From Bacteroidales bacterium (GTDB lineage Bacteria > Bacteroidota > Bacteroidia > Bacteroidales > Lentimicrobiaceae), in assembly GCA_022837485.1 (NCBI GenBank), contig JALHHH010000047.1, forward strand, positions 1-21,229: DNA of 21,229 nt, read 5' to 3'. The number at the start of each line of letters is the position of its first letter. Position 1 is the first letter of the stretch. The position numbers and the translations under genes were made by a program. Below the pieces are notes generated by a model that saw nothing but the letters and a program-made list of their open reading frames with translations, did not search any database and was not told the origin of the DNA. Shown here piece after piece: positions 1-7,642 of this stretch.

Positions 1-2
1 CG

Positions 3-215
3 GGTTCTCAGAAGGTGTGGAAGTGGACGTATAACAACTGGCAACTGCTGAGTGAGATTCCGCTCGATGTGGCAAATCCCGTTCAGATGCCGATGTATTT
101 CCGGATCGACAATGCCCTGCTTTCCGAGGCAGTTTGCGGTTCCTCCGTTACCGATCCGTGGGGAATCTGCTGCTTCCGCTGGAAACTCGTTCTCACCCCC
201 GGATTTCCCGATTGA
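3..215 (+). CDS. Possible 3' end of a rightward gene, product unknown (5' partial)
   Basis: A frame open from the window edge to a TGA at 213-215 encodes about 70 residues. It reads as plausible protein, rich in aromatic and beta-type residues (W-K-W-T-Y-N-N-W, then I-P-L-D-V-A-N-P-V and M-Y-F-R-I-D-N), with mixed rather than biased codons. No motif is recognised and no function is proposed. It would converge on the A2M gene ending at 383. A minus-strand frame across the same stretch is also open, so the choice of strand rests on how protein-like the translation looks. Internal GTG and ATG codons exist, but the open frame to the edge suggests the true start lies outside the window. Confidence 0.4.
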   Translation, partial: GSQKVWKWTYNNWQLLSEIPLDVANPVQMPMYFRIDNALLSEAVCGSSVTDPWGICCFRWKLVLTPGFPD

Positions 216-382
216 CGGACGCAAAATCCCGGGAAACGGACTGTCCGGTTACCGTTTCTGCGCCCCGGCATCCCGGTAAAAGTATTGCTTTTGTCTTCTG
301 ATCACGGCCTTCTGAGATACCTTCCCGTGCACCCTTTTTGCCGCTTTCGCGGGATGAAGCAAGATGGGAACGGCTGAAGAAA

Positions 383-3300
383 CTACCGGATATCAACCCG
401 GATTCCTTCCGAATGCGCTGAAAACTCCGGAGCATACATGCACTGTACCGAGTTTATGCCGTTCGAAAATGAACCTTTCCGAGCTGCTGTCAGCATGTAT
501 TCAAATACCCAAATACCTTTCGGCACGTAGTGGAAGAAGAAATTGGATGCGGCATCGCGGGTGTTTTCGTAATAACCCAGACCCCCGTTCCAGCGGTATC
601 CCGAAAGGGTGTTCACGGGCTCAAAACCTGCAGCCCGCATGCTTTTCAGATGCACATACTCCAGGTCTCGGTCGGTGCGGAGTTCTACTCTTACCACTAC
701 CTGCTGCCCTACCCTGATTGGCTTTTCCCCGCTTATTTCTTCGAGAACGGGACCTGCATCGGTATTGGTTTTTAAGTAAAGTCTGCTGCTGATCTTCAGC
801 GGACTCTCGTGCCCCGTAATCTTGTCAAGGTTTTCGAAATACTGCCAGTACATGGCTCCCCAGGCTGGTCCTGCCGTCGGTTTGATGACTTCAATTTTGC
901 CCATTCCAGGCTGTATTTCACTTCCCTGCCAGATGGTTTTTACATAACCCGTGCCGGCTTCGGGTTTGTTGTCGCGCGATGTTATTTCAACGGGTTTCCC
1001 ATCCAGTGTTACGTTTATACCGGATTCGGTCTGCAGCCAGTCGCCTCCGCGCAGCAGCAAAGCATAAACGGCATCGGCGGTCGCCCTCGATGTGGACCAG
1101 TGCTGCGTCTGTTTCTGCTTCAGAAGCCAGGTTTTCATCCGGTCAACGGATTTGGGATCGTTGCCAAGTTCTTCGAACAGTTCAATCAGCAGTGCCTGGG
1201 TCTCCACCGGAGCCTGATGCCAGAAATAGCCTCCCCGGTTGTCGCGCCAGTACATACCCAGCTCAGGATGTTGCAGAGAACGTTCCCGCAGCGATTTCAA
1301 GATTGCATTTGCCGTTTTCAGATCCCCGCTCCGGCCGGCCCAGAGTGCAATCATGCCCTGTGCATACAAGCCCTGCGAAGTCCAGTATTTGCGGGCCTGG
1401 TTGCCGAAATACGCAATCGCCTTCGAAGCTTTTTCATCTTTGCGGATAACATCCTGCAGATAACTTGATGCAAAAAGGTATTGCAGATGTTCCTGCCCGG
1501 GATGCAGCTTGTCGTAGTCTTTCGGATGGTCCTTCATAATCCGGTCGTAGTCTTCCGTCAGCCGAAGGAGCAGATACCCGTTTGCACGTCCGATCATTTC
1601 AAGGGAAGCTTTATCCTCCTTCAGATCGATCACCTTCAGGTAGTGCAGACGACCAAAACCCGACATCACCAGCTGGGTAATGTACCGGCTTTCGGGCATT
1701 CCCTCAAACCACGGCCATCCGCCGTTGGCCGACTGCATCTGCTGAAGCTTGCGCTTTCCTGACTCCTGCACGGATGCCATACGGTTTACATCAAACAACA
1801 GGGCAATGCGCTGCTTCTGCTCCGATTCATTCTTTCCTTCCATCAGCCAGGGCGTTTCCTCCAGCACCAGGGCTTTCAGCTCCTGATTTTTATCAAGATT
1901 CGAAAGCAGGGCATCCGGACTCAGGTTTTTCCAGGTTTCGAAAACGGCAAGGATTTTCGGACTGCTGTTTGCTATATACGAGGCGAGACTGTTGGCATAC
2001 AGACGGTTAAATACCGCGTCGGAGTTTTCGTCCGTTTGTTCGGCAAGATAGGGGAGAGCCTGTACCGCATACCATGCCGGATTTGATGTAAATTCGAGCG
2101 TCAGACGGTGATTCCGTAAGGTCTTGCTACCGCCCGACTGATCAATCAGTTTGCTGAAATTAAAGGATCTGGATTCCTTTCCATTGATGGGCAGGGGCAG
2201 GGTTTCGGTAACCAGCATGCGGTTGGTGAGTACCGGCAGCATCGCCTCCTCTCCGTCGCTGTGATTTCCGGCAACGGCCGTTATCCGAACCATCACGGCT
2301 TCCAGGCCTTCGGGTATGGCAATTTCCCATTCCACAACGGTATTTCCTGACGGTTCCAGTTCAAACGGTTTGGATGATAGTGTATTTCCAAAAACAGCAT
2401 CCACCGGTTTCATGGTAAGGGCGTCAAACAACTCTAGACGTGCACTGCCCTGTACCGGATTAACTGCCAGGCTGCTGACTTTTGTCTGGATGGTCATTTT
2501 ATCGCTTTCGCGGAAAAAGCGGGGGAGATTCGGAGTTACCATCAGCTCCTTACGGGTAACTACTTCCTTGCTGAAAAGGCCGTAACGCAGTCCTTCGGTA
2601 TGTGCCAGACCCATGAAATTCCAGCGGGTAAGGGCTTCGGGAACGGTAAATTCCACCATAACCTCTCCATCCGCATTGGTGGTAAGGTGCGGATAAAAGA
2701 ATGCCGTTTCGTTAAGATTGCGCCTTATTTGCGGGGGTTGCGCCTGCTTTTCAGGACCGGACTCTGCCAATGACTGTTCGCTGATCGGGCCTGCGGCATC
2801 ATCCGCAGTTATGGGAAAAGCCATCTCCAGCACTACCGTTTCTTCCGCATTTTTCATCATCCGTCCGCTGCGCATACCTGCATCCCGAAGGTATCCTCCA
2901 AACATACCGTATCCAAACCAGTTTAAGGCATCGTATCCGCGGATTGCCGGATAAACGGGTTCGCTTATCATCCCCGGAAGGGTAAAGCCGGTGCCGGCGG
3001 CAAAGGCACTGCGGGTTTCCCATTCAGGATTATTGTATTGCTTACCCGAAAGGCTGAAATACCAGTTATGCGGCAAAATGGCATCCAGTGAGGCATCGTA
3101 CATCCCGGCCAGTAATTCTGCATTCAGCGGTTTTTGACCGGGATCCGTGATTTTAAGTTTCCATTTCTCGGTTCCTCCCGGCAAAAGCGGACTCCGGAAA
3201 GTCTCAAAAGCCACATTGAGCTGATGCCGGCTGTCGGGAACGTTTACAGTGGTTGAATACGCGTAACTGCGGTTATCGTTAACCAGTGTCAGGCTGATTT

Positions 3301-6300
3301 TTATGTCTCCCTTAAACGTTTCCGGAATCCGGAAGGTTAGCACTTCCTGTGCCCGGGAAATTTTTATACGCTCCCGGTGCACCGGTTTCTCCTGCATCAT
3401 TACTTCAAAATACAATTGTGCATTTTTAATTGCAGAAGCGGTCAGCAATCGAATCGTTTCTCCTGCTTTTGGTTCCGGGGTGAGCAAAAGAGCCCACAAA
3501 GCTTCATTTACAGGAGCTTTTTTCGACTCCGTAGAAATAACCCGAACTACTTTGTCGACCATAACCCGCTCACCGAAAGCATCCATGGCGCTAAGGCTGA
3601 TCAGGTAACGGCCCGGCTCCCATTTATCCATTTCCGGGAAGGAGACCATGCTGTCGTTTGCCGTATGATAGTTCTTCCGGAAAATGGATTTTCCCTTTTC
3701 GCCCGGCGATTCATCCTCATTCAGATAAACATCGGAAGGCAACCTGCGGATAAACTCCTCGCGTGTGTATATGGCCGTGTCCGGAACGCCCCACGTACGC
3801 GGACGGGTGAAACGGGCAGATTCACTAAGGGTAAATACCTCCACGCCAACCTCAACCGGGGTTTTCTCACCGTTCAGGTTGGTGGTGCTTAACTTATAAC
3901 TGCCACCTGCTTCACGACGGATTATCTCCGGCACCGACAGTTCTGCCAGCAGCGCTTTGTTGCTGACCTGAACCACGGTAGTCGCCGAACGGGTCTCCCC
4001 GTTGATATCGGTTACATCCGAATAAATGGTGTACGTGAAAAGCGGATTGTTTTTCCAATGTGCCTGCGGATCGGGCAGAGCAGTAAAACGAATCGAAAAT
4101 GTGCCGTCTGCTTCCGTCGTAAGGATTCCGTTGGCAATTTCACTCTCGGGCCGGTGAAAAGGCCGGAAACCCCATCCGAACCTGAAAAAAGGCCATGAAA
4201 CCGAACGTACCACTCGATAGCTGACTGCAGCACCGCTTACCGGAACTCCGGTATAACTTTCGGCATTGCCCGAAACGGTAACCGTTTCATTCAGCCTGTA
4301 ACTGCCTTTTATTGGCTGAAATTTCACTTCAAACCTTGGTCTTTTGTACTCCTCTACGTTAAACCAGGTACTTCCGTTCCTGGTGTCGATGCGGTACTGC
4401 CCGCCCAAACCTGAAACCGGAAGTACGAACGAACCACTGAACGAACCGTATTTGTTCGACGTCATTTCGAGCGACGATAGCTCCCGCCCATTGGCATCAA
4501 AAAGCGTAACCGTTGATTTAAAGTCTGTTATAATCCGGTTGTTGTCCTCTTCCGTTCCAACAACTATTCCCTTAAAATGAATTGTTTGTCCCGGACGATA
4601 TAAAGACCGGTCTGTAAAAAGGAAGGTTCGCGTTTTTTCACCGGTATTTTGACGGCCTTCGCGGTATGGCATAAAATAGTTCGCGGCTACCAGTCGGTCA
4701 TTCTTCAGGGTGAAGTCGAAAGAGAGGTTCCTGTAATTTCGTTCGCCGGTATTTTTCACCAGGAACATACCTTCCGCATCGCTGTGGTAAACATCCCCGT
4801 TTTTTCGTTCGTTTCTGCGGGTCTGGTAATTATACTCACGTGTAAAGGTTTGAACTTTAACATCTTTCACAGGTTCGCCCGTTTCCCGGTTCAGTATCCT
4901 GAAAACGCCCGAACCATCGGTATTTCTCCGGTTTACATAGCTGAGGGCCGACGACCAGAAGTCCTGCATGGCAACAGGGTTGCTTTTCGGATCGAAATCG
5001 CTGTTAGAAGATACAATCAGGAGGTAATATCCCGCCTCGGTGGCCGGATGAATTGCTTCAGCGCTGTGGCTTTTGTAATCTCCGGTTTCGGGGAGCCGTA
5101 CGGTCCACTCTTTAAGCGGTTTTAGTTTCAGGTATTTTTCAGTGGTACGTTCACTGTAAAGTTCCTGTTTCAGATTTGCATTTTCGTCGTAGTCCAGTTT
5201 TATCAGCCTGAACCAAAGCTGTGGTATATTTCTGAAATTGACCAGCATCGGGAATTCCCTGCCGGGAACCACTTCCCTGCCAAGGGTGATATTCAGCGAA
5301 GGCGCCTCGATGGAATTAAGAATAAGTTTACAGTTTTTTGCTCCATCGCTGTCCGGGTATTGTTCGATGGCCTTCAGGCACCATTCGCGGGCAATCACAT
5401 AACTGCCGGCGGTTTTCTCTTCCATGACTTCTAAAACCTCTTCATTCCCCTGCCAGAAGCGGGCAATTTTTTCGATTATATCGGCGGCAACCGCTTGTCC
5501 CCTGTATTTTTCCTCCAGCCGGAGCAGGGTAGCCAGGTACAGGCTGTCGGCTTCTGTGATATTCCCTTTGGTTCTTACAAAATCGAGGCGCTTAAGAGCA
5601 GCATCCAGCAGTGGAAAGGGATCGCCGGAGCCGCTGTGGAATTTTTCCACCGCCTGCGCGATCTGTAATGCCTGATAATAAAAGGAAAGGGTGTCGGACG
5701 TAACTATTGGAAGCTCTGTATACACATCGGATTCGGCCAGCAGTCCGGGATCCTGCATCGTAAAAGGCCTCACAGGGCGGGTTAGAGAGACTTCGTCATT
5801 CATAAAGAAATCGATGGCCCTGTGTGCCAGGAAGTCATACAGCGTTGGCCGGAATTTTTTCGATCCTTCGGCTGTCAACAGTATGGGATCGTATCCTTTC
5901 AGGGAAACCGACTGCAGCAGAGCGGTATTAGCGAGAGAGGCATGGTAATGCTGAGAAACCTTCACCACAAAGCGCCGGGCATCCCAGGCAACAATGTCGG
6001 TGGACTGATCGTTTTGCATTACCGTCTGGTCGAGGATGCGGTAGCGGTTTTGCTGATAATACTGCCAGTAAAGCTCAGCCAGAATGGAACTCAGCACCTG
6101 ACGGGCAGGCTCCGATTTTGTGGACAGATTTTTCTCTGTTTCACCTATGTAATTTTCAATGTAATTTTCTTCAAAATCGCTGCGCAGCCTTAATTGATAT
6201 ATAGAGGCCTTCAGAAATTCCGGCATATTGCCTTCTTTTTCCGTTTCCGGAAGGTAGGCATTCACCAGATCCAGAGCCGACTGCGGAAGTCCCTGCGCTG

Positions 6301-6463
6301 CCAGGGAGTCCACTGTTTTCCAGATATCTTTTTGTCGGCCGGTGAATTCCATCGTCTGGTTATTTTTTATTCCGGCTGTAAAAACCGAAAATCCGGATGT
6401 CAGGGCTGAAGCAACTGCCAGCGTCAGCATAAGGCTGAAAGCCGTAATTATATTTTTTTTCAT
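383..6463 (-). CDS. Alpha-2-macroglobulin-like giant secreted protein with degenerate thioester site
   Basis: This 2026-residue protein belongs to the bacterial alpha-2-macroglobulin family, periplasmic or surface proteins thought to trap proteases and protect the envelope. An N-terminal signal peptide (about residues 1-30, M-K-K-N then a hydrophobic run) has no lipobox cysteine, so it is probably not a lipoprotein. A conserved macroglobulin segment (F-T-D-R-S-L-Y-R-P-G-Q) lies near residue 615. The A2M core (V-P-E-A-L-T-R-W-N-F-M-G-L-A-H) is near 1270. An alpha-toroid thioester-type domain follows, with N-G-G-W-P-W-F near 1580, and a C-terminal beta domain contains Q-C-M-Y-A-P-E-F. Where family members carry C-x-E-Q just before the F-x-R-x-Y-A-N-x-L-A helix, this one has N1480-S-D-A1483, so no thioester can form. 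The length suits the large Bacteroidota type. The ATG at 6461-6463 gives a clean signal peptide. It lies 109 bp downstream of the DUF3108 gene on the same strand. Often such genes sit beside pbpC; no pbpC is visible here. Confidence 0.93.
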   Translation of the reverse strand: MKKNIITAFSLMLTLAVASALTSGFSVFTAGIKNNQTMEFTGRQKDIWKTVDSLAAQGLPQSALDLVNAYLPETEKEGNMPEFLKASIYQLRLRSDFEENYIENYIGETEKNLSTKSEPARQVLSSILAELYWQYYQQNRYRILDQTVMQNDQSTDIVAWDARRFVVKVSQHYHASLANTALLQSVSLKGYDPILLTAEGSKKFRPTLYDFLAHRAIDFFMNDEVSLTRPVRPFTMQDPGLLAESDVYTELPIVTSDTLSFYYQALQIAQAVEKFHSGSGDPFPLLDAALKRLDFVRTKGNITEADSLYLATLLRLEEKYRGQAVAADIIEKIARFWQGNEEVLEVMEEKTAGSYVIAREWCLKAIEQYPDSDGAKNCKLILNSIEAPSLNITLGREVVPGREFPMLVNFRNIPQLWFRLIKLDYDENANLKQELYSERTTEKYLKLKPLKEWTVRLPETGDYKSHSAEAIHPATEAGYYLLIVSSNSDFDPKSNPVAMQDFWSSALSYVNRRNTDGSGVFRILNRETGEPVKDVKVQTFTREYNYQTRRNERKNGDVYHSDAEGMFLVKNTGERNYRNLSFDFTLKNDRLVAANYFMPYREGRQNTGEKTRTFLFTDRSLYRPGQTIHFKGIVVGTEEDNNRIITDFKSTVTLFDANGRELSSLEMTSNKYGSFSGSFVLPVSGLGGQYRIDTRNGSTWFNVEEYKRPRFEVKFQPIKGSYRLNETVTVSGNAESYTGVPVSGAAVSYRVVRSVSWPFFRFGWGFRPFHRPESEIANGILTTEADGTFSIRFTALPDPQAHWKNNPLFTYTIYSDVTDINGETRSATTVVQVSNKALLAELSVPEIIRREAGGSYKLSTTNLNGEKTPVEVGVEVFTLSESARFTRPRTWGVPDTAIYTREEFIRRLPSDVYLNEDESPGEKGKSIFRKNYHTANDSMVSFPEMDKWEPGRYLISLSAMDAFGERVMVDKVVRVISTESKKAPVNEALWALLLTPEPKAGETIRLLTASAIKNAQLYFEVMMQEKPVHRERIKISRAQEVLTFRIPETFKGDIKISLTLVNDNRSYAYSTTVNVPDSRHQLNVAFETFRSPLLPGGTEKWKLKITDPGQKPLNAELLAGMYDASLDAILPHNWYFSLSGKQYNNPEWETRSAFAAGTGFTLPGMISEPVYPAIRGYDALNWFGYGMFGGYLRDAGMRSGRMMKNAEETVVLEMAFPITADDAAGPISEQSLAESGPEKQAQPPQIRRNLNETAFFYPHLTTNADGEVMVEFTVPEALTRWNFMGLAHTEGLRYGLFSKEVVTRKELMVTPNLPRFFRESDKMTIQTKVSSLAVNPVQGSARLELFDALTMKPVDAVFGNTLSSKPFELEPSGNTVVEWEIAIPEGLEAVMVRITAVAGNHSDGEEAMLPVLTNRMLVTETLPLPINGKESRSFNFSKLIDQSGGSKTLRNHRLTLEFTSNPAWYAVQALPYLAEQTDENSDAVFNRLYANSLASYIANSSPKILAVFETWKNLSPDALLSNLDKNQELKALVLEETPWLMEGKNESEQKQRIALLFDVNRMASVQESGKRKLQQMQSANGGWPWFEGMPESRYITQLVMSGFGRLHYLKVIDLKEDKASLEMIGRANGYLLLRLTEDYDRIMKDHPKDYDKLHPGQEHLQYLFASSYLQDVIRKDEKASKAIAYFGNQARKYWTSQGLYAQGMIALWAGRSGDLKTANAILKSLRERSLQHPELGMYWRDNRGGYFWHQAPVETQALLIELFEELGNDPKSVDRMKTWLLKQKQTQHWSTSRATADAVYALLLRGGDWLQTESGINVTLDGKPVEITSRDNKPEAGTGYVKTIWQGSEIQPGMGKIEVIKPTAGPAWGAMYWQYFENLDKITGHESPLKISSRLYLKTNTDAGPVLEEISGEKPIRVGQQVVVRVELRTDRDLEYVHLKSMRAAGFEPVNTLSGYRWNGGLGYYENTRDAASNFFFHYVPKGIWVFEYMLTAARKGSFSNGINSVQCMYAPEFSAHSEGIRVDIR
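2015..2026 (-). other. Thioester site of the A2M-like protein, replaced by N-S-D-A
   Basis: These four codons read AAC TCC GAC GCG. They sit between A-L-P-Y-L-A-E and V-F-N-R-L-Y-A-N-S-L-A, the position normally occupied by C-x-E-Q. Both the cysteine (now Asn1480) and the glutamine (now Ala1483) that form the thioester are replaced, while the flanking residues remain conserved. The alignment is by eye against my knowledge of the family. Confidence 0.75.
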
Positions 6464-6551
6464 GGGTAAGGATGATTGTTTTCAAGGCAGAAACCCGGTT
6501 AATTATGGATTATTTCCTTCAAAAGGAACACGTTGTATGATGCAAGGTAAC

Positions 6552-6567
6552 GCATATTTCCATATGC
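6552..6567. other. Perfect hairpin in the DUF3108-A2M gap
   Basis: GCATAT and ATATGC flank a 4-nt loop, giving a 6-bp stem just beyond the DUF3108 stop codon. On the plus strand it is followed by a T-rich run (TTTTTC then seven T), the layout of an intrinsic terminator, but no rightward gene lies before it. On the minus strand, which carries the genes, no T-run follows. A second small hairpin (TTCCTT, loop CAA, AAGGAA) lies at 6514-6528. The roles of both are unknown. Confidence 0.35.
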
Positions 6568-6572
6568 TTTTT

Positions 6573-7409
6573 CTATTTTTTTGAAGCCGCTCCGTTCCCG
6601 TTACCCTGCGTAATGCGTGCCGTCACAGGATTTCTCACACCTTCAAAACTTACGAGTTCCATTTTTACGGAGCCAACGATAACGGCCGATTTTACCATTA
6701 CCGGTAGGCGGTTGAGATCGTCGGTGATGTACAATTCCATGGGATAGGGTTCGCTGAATACTTCCCCTTTGATTACCATTGGTTTAAATTTCAGGCAATT
6801 GAAGGTGCCAAGTTCGGTTTTCAGTTGTTCGCGTCCCAGAAAAACGATTTTGGATACGTACAGGCTGTCGTCGAGGTAAAACGAAAGTGGAAAGGATTCG
6901 TTTGGCTTTACGTCAGAAATGTCTAGGGTGCGGGCATAATAAAACACCGATAGAATGTCCTGGGTATTTACCGGAATTTTTTTGACTGCATTCCTGCTGA
7001 TTGCCAGTCCGTTGTTTTGCCTGAAGGTAACTTCATCATCTTTTTTGTAACCGCCTTCGCGCGTCCTCCGGATAAAATACCAGGGAATTATTGCTTCACG
7101 GTCGATAAATGTCTCAAAACGGTCATCCACTTTAAAAAACAGGTTAAAAGCACCTTTCGACTGGCCGGCACCTACGATGTGGTAGGTGTCTCTTCCGCTT
7201 TTGGTAACCGGACTGCCTTTCACTTCCAGACTAGCTTCGCCGGCAGTGACTTTTCCGGTAAGCAGGGATTGGTAGTAAACTCTGAAAGTAAGTTTCTCCC
7301 CGTGTGTGAATGCCTGATTTTCAATTTTTCTCAATGGCTGAGCGTGGTTGACCGTTGTGCCGGAGACCCAAAAGAAAGCGGTGAATATAATGACGATTAT
7401 TTTATTCAT
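6573..7409 (-). CDS. DUF3108 family secreted protein
   Basis: The 278-residue product starts at the ATG at 7407-7409. This start was chosen over an ATG 22 codons upstream because it places a typical signal peptide at the very N-terminus (M-N-K-I-I-V-I-I-F-T-A-F-F-W, then N-H-A-Q with probable cleavage after Ala). The mature part matches DUF3108 as I know it: an early F-x-x-G-E-K-L-T-F-R-V-Y-Y segment, a central F-x-x-D-D-R-F-E-T-F-I-D stretch, then L-Y-I-T-D-D-L-N-R-L-P-V near the C-terminus. It is predicted to be a periplasmic or outer-membrane-associated beta-rich protein with no assigned activity. It lies between leuS (upstream, 233-bp gap with a hairpin) and the A2M gene (109 bp downstream), all on the minus strand, so it may be transcribed with the A2M. 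The last residues (G-N-G-N-G-A-A-S-K-K) look unstructured. Confidence 0.85.
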   Translation of the reverse strand: MNKIIVIIFTAFFWVSGTTVNHAQPLRKIENQAFTHGEKLTFRVYYQSLLTGKVTAGEASLEVKGSPVTKSGRDTYHIVGAGQSKGAFNLFFKVDDRFETFIDREAIIPWYFIRRTREGGYKKDDEVTFRQNNGLAISRNAVKKIPVNTQDILSVFYYARTLDISDVKPNESFPLSFYLDDSLYVSKIVFLGREQLKTELGTFNCLKFKPMVIKGEVFSEPYPMELYITDDLNRLPVMVKSAVIVGSVKMELVSFEGVRNPVTARITQGNGNGAASKK

Positions 7410-7539
7410 CAGAACAGTTTTGGGAACAGATTTGCAAAAAGCATTCCAAAACAGGGATTGTCTTTTGTTTAACAAATGAAATGGATCAATGTTACTCGTA
7501 AAAGGAAGAAGGGAGTAGAATACTGTATTATACAGAAAC

Positions 7540-7568
7540 CCCTGATCCGGAACGGGTCCGGATCTGGG
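7540..7568 (-). terminator. Stem-loop between leuS and the DUF3108 gene, probable leuS terminator
   Basis: A perfect 8-bp stem GATCCGGA / TCCGGATC encloses a 5-nt loop, and after one T-T mismatch a further CCC / GGG closes it. It lies 75 bp beyond the leuS stop. In the leuS direction it is followed by a modest T-containing stretch (GGTTTCTGT) rather than a long T-run. A second palindrome, CTGTATTATACAG, lies just beyond at 7523-7535. Confidence 0.5.
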
Positions 7569-7642
7569 AGTAATACTGTTGGGAATGCATTGGCGGATGA
7601 CAGGTTATTCGGACAGAGCGGGATTTGAAGGATACTATCCTG

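Noticed and set aside
193..435. A minus-strand frame running past the A2M stop into the left edge
   Set aside because: It overlaps the A2M 3' end in another frame and is Arg-, Ser- and Gly-rich with no recognisable motif.
809..1468. A long plus-strand frame (219 codons) inside the A2M gene
   Set aside because: It is antisense to a strongly supported gene, and its translation is Phe-, Pro- and Arg-rich without any family resemblance.
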